Origin: Xiphias gladius
Taxonomy: Eukaryota > Chordata > Actinopteri > Istiophoriformes > Xiphiidae
Length of the DNA: 64,000 nucleotides
NCBI RefSeq assembly: GCF_016859285.1
Contig: NC_053417.1
Coordinates: 26,105,706 to 26,169,705 of the forward strand
Reading direction: 5' to 3'
Numbering within the stretch: position 1 is the stretch's first letter; each line of letters opens with the position of its first letter. The notes beneath the pieces were generated by a model. It searched no databases and was not told the origin of the DNA. It saw only the letters and a program-made list of their open reading frames with translations. Below are positions 1 to 13,316 of the stretch, piece after piece. Position numbers and translations under genes: made by a program.

Positions 1-149
1 TGTTGTGGACTAAAAAGTCAAATGTTTCGCTCTGAAAGTGGAGGTATAAAGTAGCAGATAATGGAAATACTCAAACAAAATACAAGTACCTACTTAAGTG
101 CAATTTCTTAAGTACAGTACTTGAGTCAATAGTTACTTTCCCACCACTG
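1..149 (+). repeat. hAT-like MITE, 3' part (cut by the window edge)
   Basis: Sequence running tagtggag-like...agtacagtacttgag...ttactttcccaccactgg is the right half of the commonest repeat in this window. The complete family has ends resembling CAGTGGTGGAAAGTAAC and its complement, as in hAT elements. Confidence 0.75.
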
Positions 150-3100
150 GATTTACTAGTAGACGTAGTGGAGCAAGGAGCACAATATTTAACATACTAA
201 CATACTATCCTGAATCCAATTGTTTTCAAAAATAAATTCTCCGCTTGCGCAAAGCGGCCGCCTCTTACATGTCACACAGCAAACAGTAGTCTTGTGTTTG
301 AAGAGAAAGTGCCAGTACATAACCATAGGTCAACGATCCCGCGTTCAGGCAGACCTCCGAAAGCAGTAAACCCCGCGTAGGTGAACCTTGTTAACCGTGC
401 ACTCAAATTATAGTGGGGACTCATAAAATAATTTTTCTTCCAGCAGGAAAAACACCATAACATTCCTGCAGGATCCAGGCCATGATTCTGAGATAATCTC
501 TGCAATGATTCAATATCGACAAAACCCCCTTCTTAGAGAAATCCAAACAGAAAAGGTCAACCTGTGATTAAAACCTACTGAAACTATTCTTTTCTGATTG
601 TCAGCAATGATCACACATTTGGATTCATTGATCTTTGACTCTCCAAGTTAATAACTGGTGTGAAGGTCTTTAACAACCTGATTAACTCAATGGAAACTTC
701 CCCCATGATTGGCAGCCTTTTACACACTCCTACAGTGCTCACAGATGATTACTCTGCATCAGATGCAGCTCAGTTGGAGCGTGTTGTTTCGCTTGTGTGT
801 GCAGAGGTCATCCATTACAACATTGCTTCATGTTCGACCCCTGCTGCTCTCCTGCAATGCCCATATTTGCTCAAGAAGTGTGCTGATTATTTCAAAGCAG
901 TGAGCAAGTCATCAGAGGCGGAGGAAGGGTGAGGATGGGAGAATAACTGTGGGGCTACGAATGAGTCACTGACAGCAGAATCTTATCTTCTCCGTCATTA
1001 AAGTTCCTTTATGGCTGCTTCCATCTTAAATTTCTGTGAACTCTTCAAGGGACAGTCATATACGGGGCTATAAAAGTATAATCTGCACGATTAAAGCTTT
1101 CTTAATCACAAACTGGGTTTGTGTTAACATACTGCACCAATATTCCCACAGTGGCTGGATTGACACGTGCAGGAGGCTATAGAAGATAGAATAACGTTAG
1201 CCGCAGCAGCACAGTGTTCATTCTGGTGACAAATTTGAATGCAGCCACTATTTTCATAATTCAAGACTGCAGACTGTAAAGCTCTGCTAAAGACAGACAG
1301 CTCCTGCTGTCATCCGGAAGCTCAAAAAAATATTTACTGTGCCGACATAAGCGTGAGCGGCATCGATCTCCTTATCAAACTCTCTCCAAGTTACAAGAAA
1401 AAAATGATATGTATGGCTAAGATAAATCAAGAATGCATGGCAGTAATTAAGCCTTGCTAGCGCCATGGCTTCAGTCAGTCCGCCGGTCTGGTCAGACTGA
1501 AAAATGCCATGTACAGGCACTCATGGTCCTCAGAGGATGAATCCTGATGACTTTGGAGATCCCCTGACTTTTCCTCAACCAATGTCAACCGTGAAGTTGA
1601 CATTTGTCTTGATAACTATTGGATAGATTACCATAAATTACCATGAATTGTGACAATGTGATCCCTTAGCTTTTCATGTGGCGCCATCATCAGGTAGAAA
1701 TTGTCATTATTTTTCGTCTCTTTAGTTTACATAACCGCAAAATTAATGACATTTCCCTCAGCCTGAGGTGTACTTCTACAGCTGTACTGTACTTGTGCTA
1801 ACACGCTAAACTAAGATGGCATATATGGTAAACATTATACCGGCCTAGCATAAGCCATTGTTAGCATTTTAGCAATTAGCTCAAAGTTGTTGTGCTGTGC
1901 CCAACAAGAGAGCTGCTAGCACGGCTGTAGCTTTATAAAAATGATATGGTGAACGTGTTAGCAAACTGTTTATTTACTCAACCAGCTGATTCAGATTAAC
2001 ATTAAAATTCATTTTGAGTCGTGTCCAACTGATGAATGCAAGTCCAATATTCCCTCTCTTTTAGCTCAGTTTTTGGTCACTACCGAGGGAAACGCTTGGC
2101 CCTTTAGCTGCTGAATGGTTCACCATTGCTCACTAGCTGGTCTCTAACTGTGTCCGTCTGCTGTTTGCTGCTGAGCAAGTGAAGCACGGTGGGTTTATCA
2201 GAGCTTTTTTTTGCTGAAAACTGCTACCTGCTGCTGCTGGAAGGATAAGGTTGATAAAAACCATTGTTGGACTATAAAACCAACAATTCTGATCACGATA
2301 CAAGAGCCCTTCAGAATAGGACACATAAAAAAATTAAAATGATTAAACATGCTAACATGGTTCAGTATTTAGCAGCAGGTCACGTTTTTGAATCCCACAC
2401 CAGACATAGTCAAAATTCAGTCAAAGGAGCTTTGCATTAAAATAAATGGAAAGAGAAGAGATTGGTTAATTTACTTCAGAAAATTCAGTAAAAATGTATC
2501 ATTCGTGTAATGAGGAACATCTACAATAATTAAATCTACATGTCACCACTTTTACCTCAGTCTGTAATGTAGCAGAGACACAGTCTGCACTTGCTACCAT
2601 CATGTCAGGAGGCCAGACCACTATGCAAACAAGGTGCATTCACTTTCAGTGTTTTTATCATATCTTATGCTTCAGTTACAATGTCTCATTGCTAATTGTA
2701 GTTTGTTTTATTTTGTTTTATTTTAATTATGTCTGCGTTATTATTTTTTTATTTATTTTTTTGATTTTGTGAATATTTGGACAAGTGCATCATGTGAATG
2801 TTGTTTATAACAGAATGCAAAAAAAAACAAAAAAAAACAAACACTAATTATATTTTCTCTATTATCGTATCATTTGTAATGTTTGTGAGTACAAAATAAA
2901 TTGTTGATAAGCAGTTGTTCCTCCTGAAGCAGGGCTTTTACACAGGACTTTGATAATGGCCGCAGCTGAAAACAACTGCCTGACATTTAGCTGTTAAATA
3001 CGTACTAAATACAGTGGGAGGCTGCCGTGTTGAAATATGATGGGCCAGAGAGTGCTGTCTTATAATCAGTCACCCAAACTCCTGCCCCAGGGCTAAAAGT

Positions 3101-5384
3101 CAAAGGACCGCTGAGACCTGATGTAATACTTGTGTGATTCTCCCCTTTGAAACTTCAAACTCCAGTTTGTGAACAAAGTCCTGTCTATCTTCTGAATAGG
3201 AATCTCCGACCACTGACCAAACTCCATCCGCAACCACTGCCTATTTGTACCTTCTCCTCAATGACTACATTTCATTTCCCCAAGTCCGATCTCAAAGGCA
3301 AGCGGCAGGGAAGCAGCATAGTAAAATCAAAATACAGGAGCCGGCAGCTGGGCGGAAAAGACGATCATGGTGGCCTGGAAGAGTTAAAAAGATATGGAAT
3401 ATACACTGTCTTTGGGGACCTATTTTGTTTCTTTCTAAGAGAGCCACACCACAGGGGAAATGTGAGTGTTTGTAAGGCACATCCAGGAGCGTGCTGATGT
3501 TGATAAGAGTAAAACAGAAGGAGACAATGTGCTGGCTGCAGCAGATTTGAGGCCAGCAGAAAAAAGCTGCTGCTGCTGCTGCTGCTCAGCTCTCCTGCAG
3601 TAGATGGAGGAGATAGGTGAGTAGAGTGTCATGGCAAAGACCTTGTCAACAGATAACTATCTGCAAATAACACAGCTTATGCAAGCCCCTGTGGCTGACT
3701 GGGGGAATATCATATTTTCTGTGCCACAGGAATAATGTTTATTTTACTTTCATCATCCATAATGACACAGACTGATTTTTTTTTTTTTTTTGTGAAGATC
3801 AAATTGCCTTTTTTATGTAAAAAATAATTTCCTAATAGTGTTATGTTAGCGTTTTTAGTCTGACAAATTGTATTGACTCATTCTCCTGCCTTTATGGTGT
3901 AAGCTGCTCTTACGTAGCTCGGCAAAATAACTTATTGTTTTCGTTTTCCTGTCAAATAATAGCACTCTATACCTCCGGAGAAGCTAATTTGTCCTCAGAG
4001 GCCTACAAACGCTGTTAACCGAAGCCAGTTCATCCCCTGTAGTGAGGCTAGTTACGTAGTTTTTGAGGTCCCGAGCTAAAAATGACAAATGCAATCCTAG
4101 ATATATTCACGTTGCCAAACAGATCCCTGAAGAAGCCTTGCCGTGTTAATTAAAAGGACAAAAATGTACCGGGAAATGTTTTCCTTTCGGTCTCCCTTCA
4201 GCCACATAAACTCACTTTTCAAGGGATGTTTATAAAGATGATTTCAATTAAGAAAAAAAAATGCCAAGTGGAAGAAACAGTCAGGTTGAAATCAGATCTT
4301 TTCACTGAAACAACATGAGTTTTCATGTGATCCTCACCCATGATGACTACTTGGTCTCGGGGTAATGATAAACTACAAGTGTCTCTTTAGTTGTAATATT
4401 ACAGGGCAATAAAAAATTTAGGTAAATCAATGGTGGTATGCAGTTGGAAAAGGATTATATGATACTACGACTTTTTTAGTTTCTCTTCAAATTACTTTCG
4501 AGATTGTGTGCTCTGTCTGTGTGTTGAAAATCTTCTTTGCTACAGCACGTTTCTTTTTTAAAGTCGAAAAACTCGGTAGCTCCCATGCACAGTCACTTAA
4601 ACTCCTCGTCCGTGTCCACATATTTATTTTTAAGGCTAAAATAACCCTTCAACACTTCTGTGTAACGTTTCAAGCTGAAGGCGATACACTGGAGAATTTC
4701 TCAGATAAAAGCTTTCATCTACAATGACATGCTTCGTCTTGTTAGACATCCAGCCGGACAGAAAAGCAGCCTCTGTGCACTAAATAAGTAAACAATTGCA
4801 TCAATAAACACGAAGACCATTGCAAGACGTAAATCAATCACAGTGTGTGATAAGGGACTGTAATCATTAACTCTGTTTTGCTGAGAATTCATTTTGACTG
4901 CCAGCCCAATCGCCTCTGTCAGCAGCTCTGCTCTGAGCACTTTTATCTCTCTGATTCTCTATAGGTCCTTCAGTCGTCAGCCAATCAATAGACATTTAAC
5001 CCCCACTGCTTGAATAACAAGGCACTAAATATTCGGGAATTCAACGAGATCTGTGCAACATCTACAAATGAAATCTGATCAATATTGTATATACTAACAG
5101 CTGTTCTAAATGCTGCTTCTTAAAATGTTCATTGGCCAGTTTCAACACTTCATCAGGTTGCTTGCCCCACTGTCCAGTCACTGCTCCCTTTCTACCCGCT
5201 GAGGTCACGTGCTCCGCTCCTCCGGTCTCGTTCCGTTGCTGCAAAAACAACGCTGTCGCCCGGCCGTGTTCTCCCTTTTCTTGATTCGCGTATCACGGGC
5301 AAAATATTTTCTTTGACAGCGCTGGCACAGGCCTGCCAACAATGGCGGGAAACGTATATATATAAGATCCTGTGTTTAAGTAAA
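150..5384. other. Intergenic, no gene recognised
   Basis: Mostly AT-rich, unique-looking sequence. One frame at 660-932 is open for 90 codons without a known match (see findings). A second frame pair at 3147-3497 is on a mildly repetitive GC stretch with a (CTG)n run near 3568-3585. T-rich and A-rich homopolymers occur near 2740 and 3778. hnf4a, which lies next to r3hdml in other vertebrates, was looked for by its conserved N-terminal and DNA-binding-domain sequences and was not seen. Confidence 0.5.
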
Positions 5385-5701
5385 ACAAGCAATACCACGG
5401 TGTAAAAGTTACAAGTAAAAGTCGTGCATTCAACAGTTTACTTAAGTAAAAATACATATGTAATAGCATCAAAATATATTTAAAGTACTAAAGGTAAAAG
5501 TTCTCCATATCACTTCAATGCAGCAGTTGTTAATTTGTTGAATCTGCCGGATCTGATGTTGAATCTGCAAGGCACCTAGTGACTTTAGCTCTGACTTAAA
5601 TGTAGTGGAGTGGAAGAATAAAGTGGCGTAAAAGGAAATTACAAGTACCTTCGAAACTGTACTTAAGTGCAGTACTTGAGTACATTTACTTTCCACCACC
5701 G
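5385..5701 (+). repeat. hAT-like MITE copy
   Basis: It shows the family body (agtaaaagtcgtgcattcaa, aaatgtagtggagtggaag) and ends tttactttccaccaccg. It is shorter than the roughly 580-bp full copies, so it is internally deleted. Confidence 0.75.
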
Positions 5702-5714
5702 AATTAAAATCCTA

Positions 5715-6195
5715 CGTTCAAATTCCAGTTTTGAGTAAAAGTACAACGTTTCAGCAAAAATGCACCTAAACTATTTAAAGTAAAAGTAGTCATTATGTAG
5801 CATCTTGTCATTATTATAGTATTTTATATGAGATTTGATCATTACTACTGATGCATTAGCACGTCAGGAGCATTTTAATGTCATGCTATAGCTAATTTGA
5901 ACAACTTTATATACTCTTGAGTGGTTAAATCTGTAACAGTGCATCTTAGCATAGAAACTCGTGAACAGATTTGAGCGTAAAATCTTAATCTGCCCAGTTA
6001 ACAAGGTGTCGAATAATTGCTCAGGGGTGAAAAGTACAGTAGTTCCCTGACAAATGCAGTTACATCTAAAGTGACATAAAATAGAAAATTACACAATTGA
6101 TGTCCAATTACACTGAAGCCGAGTAAACGCACTTGGTTCCTTTCCACCACTAAGTGAAGTACAAGTACCTCAAAATCGCACTTGGGTCTGGTACA
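5715..6195 (+). repeat. hAT-like MITE copy with a trailing fragment
   Basis: It contains the central family segment (tactgatgcattagcacgt, gtggttaaatctgtaac) and ends tcctttccaccacta at 6151. A further short piece of the same family (aagtacaagtacctcaaaat) follows to about 6195. Confidence 0.7.
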
Positions 6196-7984
6196 TGAAT
6201 GTGCAGTATGTGCTCAGTTACCTCCTAAGGCGTATGAAATCCCTGCTTACTACTGCCATCATGTGGACTCACCGGTCCATGATCTGTTCACTGTTCGGCT
6301 GCCCGGGCTCCTGCTACAGTCGATGTTCCCCCCACAAACTCTTGGATCGCTTGACTGTTCTGTGTCCAAAACAGTCAACACATCAGATCCGATCATTTGA
6401 CCTGTCAAGGTATTGTCAGCTACCACGCTGGAAGTTGTTGTTGATTTGTGGCCCTGAATTTTCCGCTCAGGGAAGCAGCTCTGGGAAAACAGTCCGCTTC
6501 CAGAGCTTTTCAAACACATTTCTGTCGAAAGATTCAAGCAGCGGCGAACCAGAAATACATATCCCCACTAATAATTTTCACATCAGCCCTGCGTTTCCTC
6601 GTTAGCGTCCAGCAGCTTTACTTCCCACAGCGCCGCGGTTCTAATGCACATACAGCAGCTTATTGTTCACCCTCTGCTCTGGAATAATCTACACACTCTG
6701 CCTGATTCTCAAAAGGTCCCCTCTGTTTCCTTTTACCTGGGTCGGTGAAGTGCAGCGTCCCATCCTGGCCATACATCCCTGTGAAGGCCGAGCCCTGGAA
6801 GTGAGCCGGCCAGCTGAGCGCAGGCCCATGAGCCTCGGCGTCTCTCCCAGGCCCGGCCAGGCTGAGGCAGGCGGAGAGGAGAAGCAGGGCCACTGTTACT
6901 GGATGGTGCTGTTCGCCGGGGCCACCGGGCCAGCTGTAAGGGCCCACATTACCCAGGGCTAATCTCATAATGCCTGTCACAATGAGATTTGATTGGAGGC
7001 CTGAACAACCGGATTAATAGTGTCAAGTGAGCAGTGTGTAATGCCTATCCTCCAAGCAGGCAGGCAGGCAGCTAACTGGCCTTCCTGCCTCAGTTAAACA
7101 CCAGACGGGCACATTTAGGTTGGCTGAATGTCACATTTTGTTCCAGTACAGGTTGAATTTCACTTCATTAGCTGAGTGGTTTTCTTCACCAGCACACCGC
7201 ACTGTAACTTTTCCACAACACGAGCCTAATACTTTTTCACGCAGCCGCAGTCATTCATATTCTCCATCTTATTATAATATCCAGATCCTTTCCGAGATCG
7301 AGTTCACGTTTCACTTCGCCAGATCACACTGTGGGACTCGCTCGGAGGAGGGAACAGGGTCACAAACTGACACAACCTGAAAACAAACATCGCTATCAGT
7401 CCCAGAGGTTACATTCAAAAACAGTTCATCCAAATGACAAAAGTGAAGAAAAAGAAACCTCCTACTGGTACATTTTAAATTCAAGTACTGTACCTATTAT
7501 ATATATTTCAGAGGGAATATTTACCCACCGCCACATTTATTTAATAGCCATAGTCACTAGTTACTTTGACCTTACGTACAAAACATACGCTAAATTTCTA
7601 AAATATGAGTTGCTCTCAGCTTAAAGGCCGAGCAAACCCACGCAGATGTTTGCGGTTACTGAGTATTGAGATGATACAGGGAGGCGTTTCTGTTATTTAG
7701 CCCACCCCCATTGATGTAAATATGGTGGACAAAATAGTAGAAAGACCTGTCAGTATAATGCAATGCTTTTCAACGGCAACGCAAAGTGGAGCATCCAAAA
7801 CGACCCAGAAAGGTGAATCATCGCCTCTCCAAAACAGCTTCAGCAAAAACTGATCATCGTAACCTTCAGGAAGGAGGATTTATGGCAGGACTGTCGTATT
7901 AGACTGCATTAGTTTTAGCCAGGTGCACCTAATAAACTGCCAACTGACTGTATACGTAATGCAAATACATGAAAGGGGGCCAGT
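6196..7984. other. Intergenic with a GC-rich block
   Basis: This is non-repetitive sequence with a GC/CpG-rich block at about 6720-6960. On the minus strand that block carries an open frame with a hydrophobic stretch and a donor-like site (see findings). At 7880-7960 lies a copy of a dispersed repeat (ggcaggactgtcgtattaga) that recurs at 38450-38525. Confidence 0.45.
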
Positions 7985-8125
7985 GTTTGATATATTTTTA
8001 CTTCTATTTTTGATACTTTAAGTACATTTTGCTGGTAATACTTAAGTAACATTTTGAATGCAGGACCTTTACATGTAACATGTCGTATTTCTACTTTTTG
8101 CAGTATTTAGTTAGTTTTACTAAAG
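7985..8125 (-). repeat. hAT-like MITE fragment
   Basis: Reverse orientation of the family is recognised by tacttaagtaacattttgaatgcaggac and the following ttctactttttgcag. Both termini are missing. Confidence 0.65.
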
Positions 8126-8149
8126 AAAAGGATATGAATTCTTGTGTTT

Positions 8150-8164
8150 GTGTGTGTGTGTGTG

Positions 8165-8207
<43 letters not shown>
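8150..8207. repeat. (GT)n microsatellite
   Basis: It has about 29 dinucleotide units with one C interruption. A second long (GT)n tract follows about 240 bp to the right. Confidence 0.95.
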
Positions 8208-8209
<2 letters not shown>

Positions 8210-8441
8210 GCACCTCGTGATGAAATTCACACATGGCTCACTGGTATACAATTGTGTTTATGAAGAGAAGCTATAATAACTCAGTAATAGTGTAAAGATT
8301 GAATCCAACCGTGATTTTATTTAGTCAGTCATCAGATTGCACATTCTGCCCCCAATATCACTTGATTTGACTTGATTCGATTCAGTTTGATTCCCTGCTG
8401 AAATTTCCAAAACATTTTGTCTAAATTGGGGTTTTACAGTT

Positions 8442-8443
<2 letters not shown>

Positions 8444-8504
<61 letters not shown>
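8444..8504. repeat. (GT)n microsatellite
   Basis: This is an uninterrupted run of about 30 GT units, likely polymorphic. Confidence 0.95.
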
Positions 8505-8506
<2 letters not shown>

Positions 8507-11500
8507 ATTAGGAACACTGGTCCCTTGGTGGTCTTTCGATGAAAAGACACAAGTTCCGTTCATGTTGATTTATACCCACTCATCTTTTGAAACTGGAGCA
8601 GTTTCTTGCAAGCACTGAATACATGCTTTGCATCAGCGGCCGCGGTACCATGTAATATCTATCCCACAAACATCATTTACCTTAAGTGCCTCAAAAATAT
8701 CGCCGTTGCACGGGGGCTTTGAAAAGATTACGGTCTGTTTGTGAGTCCAGCTGAGACATTTTTAACTGTTAACTTTGCCTCTGTATATAGAGGAACCAGG
8801 CCCCCCTGGACCCCAATGTCAAGTCATTCAGCTTTGTAGGCAAACAGATACCTGCTGTGGGGCTGCTGAACGGCTGTTGTCATGTTTACATTTACCATGA
8901 GACTCGGCCAACAGAAGCGCTAGGGAGTTTATCTAGGCTTTGACCGTTGAGCAATTAATCCCACGAGTCCGACATGAAATTACGTGTTTTGTATGAGTTA
9001 TAAATTACCTTGGTAAGAGGAGGGTTTGTCAGCTTGTCTCAGTAGTTTTAGGCTATACAGGGGTAAAAAGGTGTCAATTTTTTTGGAAATTTTGGCAGAA
9101 AAAGCTCATTTATTGAAAAAAAAATCAATTTAAAAATGGATGCAGATCTTCCACGTGCTTTGCCTTTAATTCACTTGCTTAAATTATCTGGCAGTTGGAG
9201 ATCCAGTAACTGTAATCTGCTCAGGAACACAAGAAATCTTCACCCTTCAGTGTCCATAACATAAAAATTTGAGTGTGTCGAAATTGCAGTACTTGCTGGA
9301 GACATTTTGTCAGAACAATTTAAAAATAGAAACAACCTGAACCGTGATTTGCAGTTTGTTTGGACAAAGAAGCATTGGGCCTCGATCTAGGCCAAAAAGA
9401 GGCTTAGTGTAGGCGGCTGCCAAAGAATGCATTTGTAACATAAACGTCCTGGTTTTTGTTAAGCATATACTGTAAAACAAATCCTTTCAGAAAATGTTGC
9501 CATTGTACTCGGACGCCGTGCAATTTGGTAATCCAGCCAGGGGTGAGACACCTCTCCGGATTCATGGGGGGTCTTTAGATGACAAATCAGCATTTTTCAG
9601 CATTTGTGACCAGTGCAATCATCGCCGGTTTTGAAAGTCACAGCTATATAAAAACAAAGATCCCCAACGATTTTCTGTTTGTTTACACTGAACATAGTCA
9701 GTGTAACAGAAACAGTCCGGGCAGTCTGCACCGAATATCCTACGTTACTGTCAAAAAAAATCCCATGAAGATACCAGAGCTGACGTTATGTTGGTCCACC
9801 TCTCATGCCGTCTGACTTCTCTGCCCCTGTCTGTGGCACTCTGACCCAAACCCATTTGTCCTGAAGATGCAAAGCATTAAGAGTGTCTCACAAAGATATA
9901 CTTTCCTATTTAAAAATGGCTCAGTAATTCCTTTAAACTCCTGGTCAGTGAAGTTAATCATAATGATGAAGAAACATGTCAACCAGTGCAACGACGTGGC
10001 TCATTCATGTGCTTTATAATGGTTTTTGGACAACAATGGAGCTCGGTGGCACAGAGGAATAAGATATATGATACACAGAAAATAGTTATAAGATGGATTG
10101 TCCGAATTTATGGACAATAAGAAAAATGTAATAATGCATTATCTCACCAGCATTATCCTTAACAGGTGAGATCTATGCCCATCATTGCAGCTATAACGGC
10201 CTCTATTCTGGACATGGTTGCGGGTTAAACGACGTTGGTTTGAGCCTCTGATGCCATTTGAAAATCTGCAAATACATTTTCAGTGGCTAGTTGACCAGCG
10301 TTACTGTCACGTCAAAATCTTCAGACTCTTCGCGCGGTGGCTGTGGTCTCGTTAAATGGAAATACTCTCATGTTGCTGTTTCTCCCACAAACGAGGAACC
10401 CATGCAGTTGATGGGGGGTGGTCATTATGGTGAAAGTGTTATTACACAGTTGTTTAAGGCCTGGTCATACTGGTGTGTAAAACAGCAACATTCACGGCGA
10501 AATCGGCTCATTTTACGGGGGTGTGCTAAATCTGCATGAGATTTTCCATATCGAGTTCAGCTTTGGTGAAACTTAATCCAGGAACTCGCAGCGTTGGCAG
10601 TGCTGACCTCCGAGATAAAAGGAGAGCTGGAGAGTCCAAAATAGAGGAAGCTAACGTAGCTTGTTGGCCGTGTGTCCAGTTTCATTTAACCCTCCGTTGA
10701 CAGTCCATAAACTAATTGTCCTGTGATTGAATGAGCTAGCTTTAGCAAGCTAGTTAGTGCAGAGAGCTTATATACAGAAGCATGGATGTTCTGTATTTTA
10801 AGAACTGCGTACCAGACTCAGAAATTGGGATGACCTCATGCAGATAAAATCCACTGGGTTCTGGGAAATGTTGTACAGACACAAAACCTTACATTCATTA
10901 CAGAGAGGGGAATAACAGACGTATCTTTTATAATGGTGGTCTATGGGGAAAATGCTTTTTTGGGCCACAGGAGATTTCTTTGTTGCAATAGTGCCACCGG
11001 TGCAAAATAGCAGCAAGGCTGAGTGCAGCACAGCAGTTGCCGACTAAACCTGCGAGTATTCTCACCGTCACCAAGCTTCTGAAACCATATATTTATTATT
11101 TACTTCTTAATATTATTTTATAACATACAACGTCTTTGAGAGATCAAGTTCACGTTACACATCACTGTTATTGTCTGATCAGACGGTGACGCTCGAATCA
11201 ACAACGAAATGGTGTTTCAAACTGGCTGAAGGGAAAACAAAAGCGCCTTCCTATTGACACAGTCAGAGACTTGCAGGTGAATTTTGCTGTGCCGCTTTCT
11301 GGAGTGGCCGGGCCTTTTGTGGTGAACTGATGAAGTAGAGAGAAAAGAAAAGGGGGAAAGCAGGCGTGGGGAAGAAAAGTAAGCAAGTAAGTAAGGTGAG
11401 TCATTCAAAAATTTAACAGTGCAGTTAGTCGGGAAAAAGAGCTGAAAGACGCAGTTGATTGGGTGCCATCACTCGCAGGGCTTCCAGAAGATCTTGAGCT

Positions 11501-13316
11501 CCACAGGTTAACGGGGATCCTGCAGCAGCATCCGTCCAGGAGTGCATCAACTGTTCAGCCACATTAGTCCCTTTTTCAATCATTCTTTTCTGATTTGGCC
11601 AGAGTTTTGCGAAAGTGGATTTGCATCTCCATATCCCATTGTGACATGCAAATCATTCAATGAATGACCACGGGAATAAAAACAAAACCCCCCGCCAACT
11701 GCTGCAACTGCGTTAGAGGTAGTACAATGAGGCCTTTGCTTTCATCGAGGTCGTTTGGAACGGACATCACACAGGGAACACGTTTAGCCTGTAGCAGCGA
11801 CGTGAAGAGAGAAGGCTGGAGATTTCTGTGATCTTAAAGAATTCAAGCCCTCAACTGTGTTTGTGTTTGTCCAGCATCATCAACCGCAGCCATGCCGAAA
11901 TACAAAGCTTCACAAAAGTTTCATCCTAGCTTTAATTTTCTGGCTTTTCACAGTTACTTCGACTCCACAGAGCGAATGTTTGCTGCTCCCGAATAAAAAT
12001 ACGTCTGAATTCATCCAGTACCACAACGTCTCAAAACTCCTGCTTCTATCAACTGCTGCAACAACATCATGCTCAAATCATTTCAAATCATGCTTTTTAA
12101 ACCCCTCCAGACTCGTTGTACTCGAACTGCTCTGACATCTCAAAACCATCATAACCATCAGGCCCAGCTCCCATGGCCTTTTTAACACCCTCCGTATCTC
12201 TGACACACCTCCTGGATTACAGCCGTGTGGAAAAAGCCAGACGCAAATGGCGACCAGTGGCGATCTCCACTCTGAATCAGATGTGATCCAGCAGAGCTGT
12301 TGCACAAACCGCCTTAAATAAGAGAAAAAGCAAGCAGCTGCCACACTCGACCTTTTTTCACTGAAACCACCGAGCGAGGTTGATAAAAACGAAAAAGCGA
12401 GTACTCACCAAATGGAAGTTCCATACTTGAACTGACTTGTGTGTTTACATTGACCATGTCGTCCTCTGCCTCCCCTCAAGCATGTGTTTTAAATCCACTT
12501 TTTCCTCCTTCACCATAAGGTGTAAAATGGGAAAGTTTAGCGCAGGGTGCTGTAGTGTGAGAAGGGTGTTGTTGGTGCAAGGTAAGGCCGGTGTTGCTGC
12601 TGTTATCTTATTGATTTTCCTAATCTGGGCAAATGTGGGTGGGGAGGTTAAACAGTAACCAGGCTCGTATGGACACCAATCTATATAGCAGCTGTAACTA
12701 TGGCAACATGATGATAGAAACTCAAATACACATAAAGTTATTATGTGCCTTTCCCGCTTTCTCATCACCAGTCATTTCTCCAGATACAGATTAGGGGTGA
12801 ATAAGAAGCACAGTTTATACAAAAAGGAGAGAGGAAGGCAGAGGGTGGGGAGTGACATGAAAGACAGAGAGGAGTGGAGAATGTACCGAGGGTGGCAGCT
12901 CACGAACAGCGTTTACGAATGACGTCATCAGATTTGTTTTCACACAGGGGAAAGAGTCGCCTACTGCTTCAGCTGTCAGAAACAGAGTTGGGCCAAAAAC
13001 GCCCGGGAATGACGCGACACCGCCTGAAACCTAGATTCAAAATGTGATGTCCACTGTATTGCAGCAGAAGTGGACATCATATACCTGTTTTAATTCAAGA
13101 AGACAGTTTTGCAGCATGCACTCCAGACTGAATGACGCCAGCTGACGGGCAAACAGGCCTTCAGACTTTCACGGGCTAATTTTACTAATTTCCTAATTAT
13201 CCTTAAAAATAACGATGGTGTTAAACATTATTTGCCTGCACAACTCGGTCAGTGTTAAGACACATATTCAGGATTTATCACATGTTCAACATCACCAGTG
13301 TTTGCATTTACAGACC
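8505..13316. other. Intergenic, no gene recognised
   Basis: No homology to known proteins was recognised in the open frames of this stretch. It includes a polypyrimidine/purine-rich stretch at 11330-11400 and ordinary AT-rich DNA. No CpG block or splice-linked exons could be supported. Confidence 0.45.
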
